45,693 bases of DNA, taken from contig NZ_CAIZIZ010000139.1 of the NCBI RefSeq assembly GCF_903933125.1, forward strand, positions 1-45,693, given 5' to 3'. A program made the translations under genes and the position numbers. This DNA is from an uncultured Lamprocystis sp. Lineage in GTDB: Bacteria > Pseudomonadota > Gammaproteobacteria > Chromatiales > Chromatiaceae. Numbering within the stretch: position 1 is the first letter of the stretch; each line of letters opens with the position of its first letter. The notes beneath the pieces are model-generated. The model saw nothing but the letters and a program-made list of their open reading frames with translations, searched no databases and was not told where the DNA came from. Positions 32,437 through 41,965 of this stretch are shown here, in pieces.

Positions 32437-32789
32437 TGTTCAATGGTTACCCCATGATACCTGACCCGCTGACGCTTGATGCGGCAAGGCGTTTTCTCGA
32501 TACGGTCGCGAGCCGTTATCCCTTCCGCCAGGCCTGGCTGTTCGGCAGCCGGGCGCGGGGAAACGCGCGCCCGGATAGCGATCTTGATATCGCGCTGCTG
32601 CTCGATGGACCGCGCGAGGCCTTCATAGCCGCCAAGCTGGCTTTGGACGATCTTGCGTATGACATCCTCTTGGAAACAGGGATCCATATCCAGCCGCTGC
32701 CCCTGTGGCAAGACGATTGGGACGTGCCTGGGACGTTTCCGAATCCGGGTTTAATCGCAGCCATTCGGCGCGAGGGGGTGCCCCTGTGA
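32436..32789 (+). CDS. MNT-domain nucleotidyltransferase (MntA-like antitoxin)
   Basis: The 117-residue protein has the minimal nucleotidyltransferase motif FGSRARGNARPDSDLDIALLL with the G-S and D-x-D catalytic residues. MntA proteins neutralise HEPN-domain toxins (HepT) by adding AMP to them. No HEPN gene is adjacent: the next gene is an AlbA_2 ATP-binding protein. The protein may thus act on another partner in this operon. The start is ATG 32436, overlapping the DUF433 stop; an in-frame ATG at 32454 is an alternative. The stop overlaps the next GTG start by four bases. Confidence 0.82.
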   Translation: MFNGYPMIPDPLTLDAARRFLDTVASRYPFRQAWLFGSRARGNARPDSDLDIALLLDGPREAFIAAKLALDDLAYDILLETGIHIQPLPLWQDDWDVPGTFPNPGLIAAIRREGVPL

Positions 32790-33982
32790 CACCTTATGCT
32801 GATTTGGATCTCGAAGCCATGCTGACCGATCTCGAATCGGATCGGGTCGAGCGCAAGGAGTCGTTTAAGGGCAAGGCTCCGGACACGGTGCGCGAGGCTG
32901 TCTGTGCCTTCGCTAACGATCTGGCTGGACACGGCGCGCCGGGCGTCGTGTTTATCGGCGCGCGCGATGACGGCACGCCAGTCGGACTGAATGTTTCGGA
33001 CGAGTTCTTGCGGCAGTTGGCGGACATCAAGACCGACGGCAACATCGCGCCGCCGCCGACTCTGCTGGTGGAGAAGCGCCGGCTGCTTGGGCATCAGCTC
33101 GCGGTCATCACGGTGTGGCCTTGTGATACACCCCCAGCGCGTTGCCGGGGCCGGGTCCATGTGCGCTGGGGACCGCGGCGTGGATTGGCCAGCGCGCAGG
33201 ATGAGCGCATCCTGAACGAGCGCCGTCGGCATCGGGATCGCCCCTTCGATGTGCAGCCGGTCCCTTCAGCCACCATCGACGATCTCGACCGCCTGCGCTT
33301 CGAACAGGAGTATCTGCCATCCGCCGTTGCTGCGGACGTTCTGACGTCTAACGAGCGGAGCCTCGAGCAGCGCCTGGCTGCCACCAAAATGATTCTGTCC
33401 GATGTCGAGCCCATCCCGACGGTATTGGGTCTGCTCGTCGTTGGCAAGAGTCCGATCGATTGGCTGTCCGGTGCCTATACCCAGTTTCTGCGCGTTGCCG
33501 GAGTCGATCTTGCCGACCCCGTACAAGATGACGCGGTCATCGATGGTACGGTCGCCGATCAGATTCGCCGCCTGGAGGACAAGCTGAATGCACATAACGT
33601 TCAGGGCGTGCGTTTCGGCGACCTGGTGCAGGAGTCGCGTGAGGTGGCTTACCCGCTTGACGCGCTGCGCCAATTGACTCGCAACGCGCTGATGCACCGT
33701 ACCTATGAGTCTACCCATTCGCCGGTTAGGGTCTATTGGTTCGACGATCGGATCGAGATCCACAATCCGGGCGGACCATTCGGCAGCGTGACGCCAGAGA
33801 ACTTCGGCCTGCCTGGTGTGACCGATTATCGCAATCCGAATCTGGCGGAGGCGTTGCGGGCGCTCGGTTATGTCCAGCGGTTTGGCGCCGGTATCAGCAT
33901 CGCCCGGCGCTTGCTTGGCGAGCGGTTGCGTTTCGAGGTTCAGCCTGGTTTCGTCGCCGCCATCGTGAGGGCTGCCAGGTGA
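32786..33982 (+). CDS. AlbA_2 (Schlafen-type) domain ATP-binding protein
   Basis: The 398-residue protein begins with an AlbA_2 domain: ESDRVERKESFKG, VCAFANDLAGHGAPGVVFIGARDDGTPVGL, and further IAPPPTLLVEK. The C-terminal half has the GHKL-ATPase-like end seen in COG2865 proteins: YPLDALRQLTRNALMHRTY, FDDRIEIHNPGG, and LRALGYVQRFGAGI. Such proteins are often annotated as putative transcriptional regulators or RecG-like; AlbA_2 domains occur in Schlafen nucleases and in several phage-defence genes. Start is GTG 32786 with GAGGGGG upstream, overlapping the MNT stop. The stop overlaps the ParA start (GTGA). Biochemical role unknown. Confidence 0.82.
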   Translation: MTPYADLDLEAMLTDLESDRVERKESFKGKAPDTVREAVCAFANDLAGHGAPGVVFIGARDDGTPVGLNVSDEFLRQLADIKTDGNIAPPPTLLVEKRRLLGHQLAVITVWPCDTPPARCRGRVHVRWGPRRGLASAQDERILNERRRHRDRPFDVQPVPSATIDDLDRLRFEQEYLPSAVAADVLTSNERSLEQRLAATKMILSDVEPIPTVLGLLVVGKSPIDWLSGAYTQFLRVAGVDLADPVQDDAVIDGTVADQIRRLEDKLNAHNVQGVRFGDLVQESREVAYPLDALRQLTRNALMHRTYESTHSPVRVYWFDDRIEIHNPGGPFGSVTPENFGLPGVTDYRNPNLAEALRALGYVQRFGAGISIARRLLGERLRFEVQPGFVAAIVRAAR

Positions 33983-34980
33983 TCAGCATCGCCTTCTTCA
34001 ACAACAAGGGCGGCGTTGGCAAGACCTCGCTCGTCTACCACCTGGCCCGAATGTATGGTGAGCTGGGTTATCGCGTCTTGGCGGCCGATCTCGATCCCCA
34101 GTCGAACCTGTCCATCATGGCCCTCAACGAGGAGCGGTTAGAGGAGTTGTGGCCCGATGATGAGCATCCGGAGACTATTTTCGGGGCCGTGCAGCCGCTC
34201 TTTGGCGGGACCGGAGATATCCGCGATGCGCATATCGAACCGATTACGGAGCGCGTTGCGCTGCTGGTTGGCGATCTGGCGTTGGCGCGTCTCGAAGATG
34301 ATTTGTCTACCGAGTGGCCTCGCTGTCTCGAGGGAAGAGAGCGTGCGTTTCGGGTGACTTCGGCCTTTTGGCGGCTGATCGAAAAGGCTGCATCGAGCTA
34401 TGAGGCGGAGGTCTGTCTGATCGACGTTGGTCCCAACCTTGGCGCCATCAATCGCGCCGCCCTCATCGCGGCCAGTCATGTGGTCGTGCCGGTCGCGCCG
34501 GACCTGTTCTCGCTGCAAGGCTTGAAGAACCTGGGACCAGTCTTACGCCAATGGCGTGAGACCTGGCGCCAGTCCTATGCTAAATCGCCCCTCAAAGGCG
34601 TGGCTTTACCCCAGGGTGAGATGACGCCGATCGGCTACGTACTGATGCAGCATGCCGAGCGTCTCGGGCGACCGACCAAGGCTTACGAACGGTGGCATGC
34701 GCGTATCCCAGGGGTTTATCGTGAGTCTGTGCTTGGCGAGGGTCGCTCGGTCTCGCCCGGTTCGACATCACCCGGCGGTGACCAGATTACCCGCATCAAA
34801 CACTATCGGAGTCTGATGCCCCTGGCGATGGATGCACGCAAGCCGATGTTCCTGCTCAAGCCCGCGGACGGTGCGATCGGTGCACATCAAACGTATGTTC
34901 AGCAGTGCTATGGGGACTTCCGGACACTTGCCGAAGCAGTGGCGCGGCGCACCCGATTGCATTGGAGCGGCCAGCCATGA
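33979..34980 (+). CDS. ParA/MinD-like P-loop ATPase
   Basis: The 333-residue protein opens directly with ISIAFFNNKGGVGKTS, the deviant Walker A motif of the ParA/MinD family, then DLDPQSNLS (Walker A') and VCLIDVGPNLGAINR (Walker B), plus VVVPVAPDLFSLQGL. ParA ATPases form ATP-dependent dimers on DNA or membrane. There is no parB, parS or replication gene here, so plasmid partition is unlikely and a role in the defence complex is more plausible. The start is GTG 33979, overlapping the preceding stop by four bases with GAGGG upstream. The stop overlaps the next ATG (ATGA). Confidence 0.88.
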   Translation: MISIAFFNNKGGVGKTSLVYHLARMYGELGYRVLAADLDPQSNLSIMALNEERLEELWPDDEHPETIFGAVQPLFGGTGDIRDAHIEPITERVALLVGDLALARLEDDLSTEWPRCLEGRERAFRVTSAFWRLIEKAASSYEAEVCLIDVGPNLGAINRAALIAASHVVVPVAPDLFSLQGLKNLGPVLRQWRETWRQSYAKSPLKGVALPQGEMTPIGYVLMQHAERLGRPTKAYERWHARIPGVYRESVLGEGRSVSPGSTSPGGDQITRIKHYRSLMPLAMDARKPMFLLKPADGAIGAHQTYVQQCYGDFRTLAEAVARRTRLHWSGQP

Positions 34981-35477
34981 GACAGACCCTCGATACCGTC
35001 TGGCAACGCCGCGGCACCAGTTGGATCTGGGACGAGGAGGCGCGCAACCAGGTCTGCGCGGCCAGTGAGGTCTGGAGTCTGCGGCAACTCCTGCGTGCCG
35101 TGGGCCACTGGCCTGAAGACCTGCCGAGCAACGACAACAACACCCTGGTGGTCGCGGGACTGGAGGGCTGTCTCGACCTGCTGACCCCAGCGGACGCCGA
35201 GGCCTGGCTGGGCGATGTCATCAAAGACGCCATCCTGTCGTTCCAGTCCCACTACGAGGGGGAGGTGGCCCTCATTTTTTGGCTGCCCTCCGGCCAGGGA
35301 CGGATCAAGGTCAATCCGGCCACCGAGGCGGTAACTTGGCGCTGCTCTGCCCCGCACGGCCAAGAAGCCCTGGATTTCGGCCGCGTCCTGTGGGGCGAGG
35401 CGCTCGATTATCCGCAGGAGGTCTTGCTGCGCGAGGGCGCCAAGCCGGCTGGGTTGTTCCACCTGCGCATCACCTGA
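34977..35477 (+). CDS. Unrecognised 166-residue protein between ParA-like ATPase and helicase
   Basis: I do not recognise this family. The protein has an RRGTSWIWDEEARNQVCAA start, a central TLVVAGLEGCLDLLTPADAE segment, KDAILSFQSHYEGEVALIFWLP, which looks like an alternating helix and strand, and a C-terminal ALDFGRVLWGEALDYPQEV. It has no signal peptide or membrane span. Its ATG overlaps the ParA-like stop (ATGA), pointing to a stoichiometric partner of that ATPase. Its TGA stop at 35475-35477 is in the same reading frame as the helicase that begins four codons later. Confidence 0.8.
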   Translation: MRQTLDTVWQRRGTSWIWDEEARNQVCAASEVWSLRQLLRAVGHWPEDLPSNDNNTLVVAGLEGCLDLLTPADAEAWLGDVIKDAILSFQSHYEGEVALIFWLPSGQGRIKVNPATEAVTWRCSAPHGQEALDFGRVLWGEALDYPQEVLLREGAKPAGLFHLRIT

Positions 35478-35486
35478 GACCAGGGC

Positions 35487-38282
35487 TTGGAAGCGCAAAC
35501 CGAACCCCAGTTTCAACCCGGCGAACGGATACTCCACCACGAGTACGGACAAGGTGTCGTCCTTGACTCCGTTCGCGATGGTTACCTGCGTGCCTTTTTC
35601 AGTGCCGGCGAGCGCCGCGTTCCGGTTGGATCCGTTTGCCGCCAGCTTACGCGTACGGAACGTATCCTGCGCGCCGTGGCAAGCGGCGCAGATCGCGCCC
35701 AAAAGGCTTGGCTCACCTACGAGGCCCACGCGCTGCCGGTGATGGAGAGCGCCGCGGCCCTGACCTCCGCCCGTATCGACCTGCTCCCGCACCAGGTGGT
35801 GTTGACCCATCGCATCGCTACAGCATCCCCTCGACGCTACCTGATTGCAGACGAGGTGGGTCTGGGCAAGACCATCGAGACCGCGCTGATCCTGCGGGAG
35901 TTGGCCAGCCGCGGGGAACTGGTCCGGGCGCTGATGGTGGTCCCCGCGGGATTGGTGAACAATTGGCATCGAGAGCTCAACGACGTCTTCAATCTGGACT
36001 TTGAGGTCTTCGGTTCGGAGGGCGATATCACCGACCGCAAGACCAACGCCTTTGCCAAGCACGACCGGCTGATCGCCAGCATCGATACCCTGAAACGCCC
36101 CGCCCGAATCAAGCGACTGCTGGACGCACCCCGCTGGGACCTGGTGGTGTTCGATGAGGCGCACCATCTGGCCGCCTATCGGATGGGCGGCAAGGTCCGC
36201 AAGACCGAGAACTACAAGCTGGCCGAGGCGCTGAAGGATCACTCGCGAGACCTGATGCTGCTCTCCGCCACACCTCACCAGGGCAACCACTTTCAGTTCT
36301 GGATGCTGGTCCAACTCCTGAACCCGACGCTGTTCGGCAGCCCGGAGGAGATGCTCGAAAACCGGCATCGCCTGAACACCGTCATGTTTCGGCGGACCAA
36401 GGCCGACGCCTGTCAGCCGGATGGTTCACCGCTGTTCGCACGCCGCTGGGTCCATACCGAATCCTTCCTGATGGGCGCGGAGGAACGCCTTTTTTACGAG
36501 CGGCTGCGCGAGTATCTGCAAGACGGCTTCGATCTCGCGCGCCGCCAGGGCAACAAGGGTCGTGCCCTGGGTTTCTTGATGGCCATCTTCCAGAAGATTG
36601 CGGCCTCCAGTTTCGCCGCCGTGCGACGGACCCTGAAGCGCCGTCTGCTGATGCTCACGCTCCACGAAGCCTTTCTGCGCGACAAAGACCTCGACATCGA
36701 GGGCCGCGAGCGCCTGCTCAATGAGGCCCGTGAGCTCATCCATGAGGAGTTTGAGATCGCTCGCGATGCCATCGGCCGCAGCGAGGTGGAGCTTGTGCTG
36801 GCCGATCTGAAGTACCGGCTGATCAAGAAGCTGGACGAGGAGGCGCTGGAGATGGCCGCCGACCCCTATGGCAGCGAGTATTCGTCGACTCATGCCGAGG
36901 AGGCGGCCTCCGCGGTAGTGGACTTGCATCTGCCCGAAGAGCGGATGCGGATCGGCGACCTGCTGCGGATTTTCCCGCAGCAGCGTGAGACCAAGGCACA
37001 AAAGCTGCTCGACGGCCTGGGCACCCTGTGGCGGCAGAACCCGGACGAGAGGATCGTCGTGTTCGCAACCTATCTGGGCACCGTGGACCTGATCGCCCGC
37101 GAGATCGACCTGACCTTCCCAGGCCAGGGCGTGGCGGTGCTGCGCGGCGGCGATCACGGGGCCAAGGTGGCAGCCGAACGCCGCTTCCGCCAAAAAGACG
37201 GCCCGCGCGTCCTGGTCTGCACCGCGGCGGGGCGTGAGGGGATCAACCTGCAATTCGCCCGTATCCTGTTCAATTTCGACTTACCCTGGAACCCCATGGA
37301 CATGGAGCAGCGGATCGGCCGCATCCATCGCTATGGCCAGAACTCCACCGCACAGGTCTACAACCTGGTGCTGTCGGACACCATTGAGGGCCGCATCTTC
37401 CTGCTGTTGGACGAAAAGCTGACGGAGATTGCGCGCACGGTTGGGAAGGTGGACGATCAGGGCAACATCGCCGAGGACTTGCGAGCGCAGATCCTGGGTC
37501 AGCTCTCCGAGCGGCTCAACTACGACCGCCTGTATCAGGAGGCCCTGTCCGATCCTGAACTCCGGCGCACCCAGGTGGAGCTTGAGGCCGCCCTGTCGAA
37601 CTCGCGCGAGGCGCGAGCGGTGGTGTTCGATCTGTTCCAGGATCTTGAAGGCTTCAGTCTGGACGACTACCAACCCTTCTCCGACGTCTCGTCGAGCCTG
37701 CAACGGCTGGTTCGGTTCCTGTCCGCGGCGGTCGTGGATCGGGGGCACCGGCTGGTCAAGATCGACGACGAGACCTACGACCTGGTGAAGACCGGGGGTG
37801 CGCACCGCGTCAGGTTCACGCTGAATCGTGACCTTGCCACCGACCGGGACGACTTGGAGTTGATGGGTCTGGATCACCCATTGGTGCAGGAGGAGCTTGG
37901 CCGCTGGCGGAGCCGGCCACCTGAGGAGATCGGTATCGCCGTCGCGGGCGACCTGGACTCAACGGTGTTGCTGTCGCTGTGGATGGTCGAGGCGTCTGTC
38001 GGCAAAGGAGAGCGCCGGGTCGTGATCCAACCCATCGCCGTCAAGCCGGACGGCACGCGCGTCCCGGCGGTCGAGCGCCAGTGCGACGCATGGCTGCACG
38101 CCACCGCCACCTCAGCGGCACTCCAACCGGATGAGCGGATCGATCTCTTCAGACACACCGTCGAGCCGACGTTGCAACGGGAACTCAGGCACAAAGGCGC
38201 GGCGAATGGGGATGGCAGCTACTCGGCAGAACTCATTGGTTACGTTGAGATCGGTGGTCAGCCCAGAGAACCCGAGCACTGA
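35487..38282 (+). CDS. SNF2-family helicase of the defence system (BrxHII/DrmD/HepA-like)
   Basis: The 931-residue protein has a short N-terminal barrel-like region (FQPGERILHHEYGQGVVLD), then both SNF2 ATPase lobes: motif I ADEVGLGKTIET (121-132), motif II DEAH (223-226), motif III LLSATPHQGN, and motif VI QRIGRIHRYGQ (about 608-618), followed by a ~300-residue C-terminal region. SNF2 helicases of this type occur in BREX type 3 (BrxHII) and DISARM (DrmD), where they translocate on DNA. The only start compatible with the N-terminal domain is a TTG at 35487, nine bases after the previous stop and preceded by CAGGG. It is the last gene of the operon. Confidence 0.9.
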   Translation: MEAQTEPQFQPGERILHHEYGQGVVLDSVRDGYLRAFFSAGERRVPVGSVCRQLTRTERILRAVASGADRAQKAWLTYEAHALPVMESAAALTSARIDLLPHQVVLTHRIATASPRRYLIADEVGLGKTIETALILRELASRGELVRALMVVPAGLVNNWHRELNDVFNLDFEVFGSEGDITDRKTNAFAKHDRLIASIDTLKRPARIKRLLDAPRWDLVVFDEAHHLAAYRMGGKVRKTENYKLAEALKDHSRDLMLLSATPHQGNHFQFWMLVQLLNPTLFGSPEEMLENRHRLNTVMFRRTKADACQPDGSPLFARRWVHTESFLMGAEERLFYERLREYLQDGFDLARRQGNKGRALGFLMAIFQKIAASSFAAVRRTLKRRLLMLTLHEAFLRDKDLDIEGRERLLNEARELIHEEFEIARDAIGRSEVELVLADLKYRLIKKLDEEALEMAADPYGSEYSSTHAEEAASAVVDLHLPEERMRIGDLLRIFPQQRETKAQKLLDGLGTLWRQNPDERIVVFATYLGTVDLIAREIDLTFPGQGVAVLRGGDHGAKVAAERRFRQKDGPRVLVCTAAGREGINLQFARILFNFDLPWNPMDMEQRIGRIHRYGQNSTAQVYNLVLSDTIEGRIFLLLDEKLTEIARTVGKVDDQGNIAEDLRAQILGQLSERLNYDRLYQEALSDPELRRTQVELEAALSNSREARAVVFDLFQDLEGFSLDDYQPFSDVSSSLQRLVRFLSAAVVDRGHRLVKIDDETYDLVKTGGAHRVRFTLNRDLATDRDDLELMGLDHPLVQEELGRWRSRPPEEIGIAVAGDLDSTVLLSLWMVEASVGKGERRVVIQPIAVKPDGTRVPAVERQCDAWLHATATSAALQPDERIDLFRHTVEPTLQRELRHKGAANGDGSYSAELIGYVEIGGQPREPEH

Positions 38283-38581
38283 ATCCTCCCGCTGCCGACG
38301 GCCCCCTACCCGCAGCGCGACGGCCAGCCCGGCGCGCGGAACACGGCGCAGTACCACCGGGCACCGCCTGCATCAAGACTTGAGTTTGATGCCTGGTGGG
38401 CCGGCGCTCACAGATTTGATGACAAAGCAAAGATTTCCGCTGGATTGCGGTGCATACTGTGCTTATGTGACGGTGCAGTGGCGCGTGCCTGGTTGCCGTG
38501 CGACCGGCGACGCACCAAAGCCTCGCCCGGACCGACCCAGAAACCGGCTGCGGCTCGCTGGCCGCGCGATCGAGGACGTCC
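38283..38581. other. Intergenic region at right edge of the defence island
   Basis: This 299-base stretch separates the helicase from the first kinase. I see no gene, tRNA, integrase remnant or copy of the 87-base repeat. The part around 38400-38470 is less GC-rich and probably contains the promoter of the kinase gene, but no hexamer pair is convincing. Confidence 0.5.
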
Positions 38582-41500
38582 ATGTCTATGGCAGTTCACC
38601 CGACCAGTGTCCATTCCGAAACCGGCCGCCTGCTCGATGCGCAAGGTGGACGGTCGACGCTGACCATCGGGATTTCCGAAGACCACACGTTGAGCGACGC
38701 GGCCGGGGCTTGCGTCGAGCACCAGTCGACACCGGCGGACTCGAACCTGTTGCAGACCATCCTGCGGGCCATCCCTGACCTGATCTGGCTCAAGGATCTC
38801 AATGGCGTTTACCTCGCCTGCAACCCGACCTTCGAACGGTTATTCGGTGCGGCGGAGGCCCGGATCATTGGCCACACCGACTACGATTTCGTCGACCGGG
38901 AACTTGCCGACTTCTTCCGCGCTCACGACGTTGAGGCCTTGGCCGCCGGCGGGCCGACCGTCAACACCGAACAGTTGACCTTCGCCGCGGATGGTTACCA
39001 CGGCCTGTTCGAGACCATCAAGACGCCCCTGCGGGACGCCGCGGGCGAGCCGATCGGCGTGCTTGGGATCGCCCGCGACATCACCAAACTGCGCGAAGCC
39101 CAGGACGCCTTGCGCGAACGTGATGAGGTTTTTCGCGCCATCGTCACCCAGGCGACCGACAGCATCATGCTGATTGATGCGCAGACGGCCCGCTTCGTCG
39201 AGTTCAACGATGCCGCCTGCGCGGCCCTGGGCTATACGCGGGAGGAGTTCGCCCAGCTGGGCATCTCGGATATCGCGGCGGAGCACGACCCGGCGCGGGT
39301 GGCCGCCGAGATTCGCAACATCCTGGCAACGGGCAGCGGGGACTTCGAAACCCTGCATCGCCACAAAGACGGCACGCTGCGGCATGTACGGGTGCGCAAC
39401 CGCGCCATCGAGTTCAAAGGCAAACACTACCTGTCGGCGATCATCACCGATATCACCGAGTCCAAATCGGCCGCCCTGGAGTTGGATTTGCACCGCCATC
39501 ACCTGCAAGCGCTGGTGCAGGCGCGCACCGCCGAACTGGATGTCGCCAATCAACGACTGCACAAGAGCGACCTTCGTCTGAAGGCATTGTTCGAACTGAG
39601 TCAATCGGCGCTCGACCTGAATGAGCAGGAATTGCTGCAACGCGGCATCGATCTGGTGGCCCGCTTGACCGACAGTCCGATCGGTTATCTGCATTTCCTG
39701 AACCGGGATCAGCAGACGATCCGGCTCTGTGCCTGGTCGAGCCAGGCCAAAGAACAGTGCACCGCGACCACCGCCGGGCATTATCCGATCGACAAAGCCG
39801 GCATTTGGGCCGATACGCTGCGCACCGGACAGCCGGTGATTCATAACGACTACCAGCAGCTGACGCAACGCGCGGGCTATCCGGAGGGCCACACCCACCT
39901 GGTCCGGCACCTGGGCGTGCCGGTCCGCGAGGGGGGGCAAGTGCGGATGCTCATCGGGGTGGGCAACAAGTCCAGCGACTACGGTGCGAGCGATGCCCAG
40001 GAACTGCAACTGATCGCCGAGGATCTGTGGCGGATCATCGCCCGGCAGCGCACCGCGGCCGCCCTGGCCCAGGCCAAGCAAGCGGCCGAGGCGGCGAACC
40101 GCGCCAAGAGCACCTTCCTGGCCAACATGAGCCACGAGATTCGCACCCCGATGAACGCCATCATCGGGTTGACCCATCTGCTGCGCTCCGAGATCACGGT
40201 GCCCAGGTCCCAGGCGCGGCTGGACCAGATCGGCGAAGCGGCCGCGCATCTGTTGGGGATCATCAACGACATTCTCGATCTGTCGAAGATCGAGGCCGGC
40301 CAGTTGATTCTGGAGGACGGCCAATTCAACCCGCTTGAATTAATGGAACACGCGATTGGCATACTGGCGGAACGCGCGGCGGCCAAGGGTCTGAGACTGA
40401 CCGTCGAGGTCGATCCGGCGGTGCCCGCCGCACTGCGCGGCGACCCCCTGCGGCTCGGGCAAATTCTGCTCAACTTCATCAGCAATGCAATCAAGTTCTC
40501 CGAGCAGGGCCTGATCCGGGTGCGTGCCGACCTGCGTGCCGATCCGGCGAATGACCAGGACCAGCGCGTCCTGCTGCGGCTGCGCGTCGAGGATCAGGGC
40601 ATCGGGCTGGCCCAATCACAGCAGGAGCGCATCTTCCAGGCATTCGCCCAGGCCGATGATTCGACCACACGCCGTTACGGCGGGACCGGCCTGGGACTGA
40701 TCATCTGTCGGCGTCTGGCAGACCTCATGGGCGGCCAGGTCGGGGTCGATAGCACCCTGGGCCAGGGCAGTACCTTCTGGCTGACGGTTCACACCGAACC
40801 GGTTGCCGCCGGCGCTGAACTGACCCGGAGCACGGCACCACTGCTCGCGGTTCAGCCCGGACATCGCCCTGGTCAGACGGCAGAAGAGGTCCTCGCGCGC
40901 CGCTACCGGGGCGCGCGCATCCTCCTCGCGGAGGATGATCCGGTCAATCAGGAGGTCACCGCTGAGTTACTCGGCGGCCTGGGTCTCATCGTCGATGGGG
41001 TCGCCACCGGGCAGCAGGCGGTGGGGCGCGCACTGACCGGCGGCTACGACCTGGTATTGATGGACGTGCAGATGCCTGTCATGGATGGACTGGAAGCGAC
41101 CCGGCGCATCCGCGCGGCCACGGCGGCCCGTCTGCCGATTCTGGCGATGACCGCCAACGCCTTCGATGATGACCGCCGCCGCTGTCTGGCGGCCGGTATG
41201 GACGATCACATCGGCAAGCCGGTCGAGCCTGAACGGCTCTACGCGGCCCTGCTGCGCTGGCTGCCGGCACCGCCCGGGCCGGGCGAGACCCCGCCGCCGC
41301 GGCCCGCGGCAGTACCGGCGACGAGCGACCTGCAACAGACCCTGTCCGCCATTCCGGGTCTCGACCTGGATGCCGGCTTGCAATGCGTGCGCGGTAGGCT
41401 GGGCAGTTACGTCCGTCTGCTGAAGATGTTCGCGCAGGGCCACGGCGATGACGCGCTCCTGTTGCGCGGCTATCTGACCGCCGGCGACACGGCGCAAGTC

Positions 41501-41938
41501 CGCCATCTCGCGCACACCCTCAAAGGCCTGGCGCTCACCCTCGGTGCTCGGGAGTTGCACCAGCACACGCTGGCCCTGGAGCAGGCCCTGCACGACGCTG
41601 CGCCTGATTTGGACGTGGCGGCCTGCATCGGCCTGGTTGATCAGGCGTTGGGTCCGCTCCTGGCAGCGATCGAAGCAATCGAATCAAAGCCCGCCGTCCC
41701 GCCGCCGCCCACATGGGATCGGGTCAAGACCGACGAGATCCTGATCCAGCTCGAAGCCTTGCTGGCCGATGACGACACCCAAGCCAGAAACCTGTGGCGT
41801 TCCGCGGAAGCGCTGATCCAGCCGGTGCTGGGAACCGCCGCGGCCGGCCTGGGCCAAGAGATCGAGGCCTTCGAGTTCGATCGGGCACTCGAAACCCTGC
41901 GCCGGATTGTTGCCCTGCCCGCATTCCGCGAAGAGTAA
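38582..41938 (+). CDS. Cytosolic hybrid sensor histidine kinase (PAS-PAS-GAF-HisKA-HATPase-REC-Hpt)
   Basis: The 1118-residue protein has no membrane span. In order it has a PAS domain (about 50-170, [15 protein letters not shown]), a second PAS with PAC (about 175-300), a GAF-like domain (about 350-500), HisKA with [11 protein letters not shown] (phosphoacceptor H518), HATPase ([21 protein letters not shown]), a receiver ([13 protein letters not shown], Asp828 in [13 protein letters not shown]), and an Hpt domain (H978 in AHTLKGLAL). All phosphorelay residues are present. Start is the ATG at 38582 with GAGG upstream; the longer frame has no support. It is followed after 27 bases by a related kinase lacking receiver and Hpt. 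Signal and output are unknown. Confidence 0.92.
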   Translation: MSMAVHPTSVHSETGRLLDAQGGRSTLTIGISEDHTLSDAAGACVEHQSTPADSNLLQTILRAIPDLIWLKDLNGVYLACNPTFERLFGAAEARIIGHTDYDFVDRELADFFRAHDVEALAAGGPTVNTEQLTFAADGYHGLFETIKTPLRDAAGEPIGVLGIARDITKLREAQDALRERDEVFRAIVTQATDSIMLIDAQTARFVEFNDAACAALGYTREEFAQLGISDIAAEHDPARVAAEIRNILATGSGDFETLHRHKDGTLRHVRVRNRAIEFKGKHYLSAIITDITESKSAALELDLHRHHLQALVQARTAELDVANQRLHKSDLRLKALFELSQSALDLNEQELLQRGIDLVARLTDSPIGYLHFLNRDQQTIRLCAWSSQAKEQCTATTAGHYPIDKAGIWADTLRTGQPVIHNDYQQLTQRAGYPEGHTHLVRHLGVPVREGGQVRMLIGVGNKSSDYGASDAQELQLIAEDLWRIIARQRTAAALAQAKQAAEAANRAKSTFLANMSHEIRTPMNAIIGLTHLLRSEITVPRSQARLDQIGEAAAHLLGIINDILDLSKIEAGQLILEDGQFNPLELMEHAIGILAERAAAKGLRLTVEVDPAVPAALRGDPLRLGQILLNFISNAIKFSEQGLIRVRADLRADPANDQDQRVLLRLRVEDQGIGLAQSQQERIFQAFAQADDSTTRRYGGTGLGLIICRRLADLMGGQVGVDSTLGQGSTFWLTVHTEPVAAGAELTRSTAPLLAVQPGHRPGQTAEEVLARRYRGARILLAEDDPVNQEVTAELLGGLGLIVDGVATGQQAVGRALTGGYDLVLMDVQMPVMDGLEATRRIRAATAARLPILAMTANAFDDDRRRCLAAGMDDHIGKPVEPERLYAALLRWLPAPPGPGETPPPRPAAVPATSDLQQTLSAIPGLDLDAGLQCVRGRLGSYVRLLKMFAQGHGDDALLLRGYLTAGDTAQVRHLAHTLKGLALTLGARELHQHTLALEQALHDAAPDLDVAACIGLVDQALGPLLAAIEAIESKPAVPPPPTWDRVKTDEILIQLEALLADDDTQARNLWRSAEALIQPVLGTAAAGLGQEIEAFEFDRALETLRRIVALPAFREE

Positions 41939-41965
41939 GGCGCTTGCCGGAACATCCAGCGGATC

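Noticed and set aside
33979-34980. Plasmid partition locus
   Set aside because: A ParA-like gene alone; no ParB, centromere repeats or replication gene, and it is translationally coupled to defence genes.
23916-38282. Classification as DISARM
   Set aside because: An SNF2 helicase is present, but I see no DrmA, no DrmB (DUF1998) and no DrmC phospholipase-D protein; the DUF499, PglZ and DUF1156 genes point to BREX-type systems.
23602-38581. Integrative element with integrase and att sites
   Set aside because: No integrase, transposase, tRNA end or matching direct repeat at the right edge was found; the 87-base repeat has no copy near 38283-38581.
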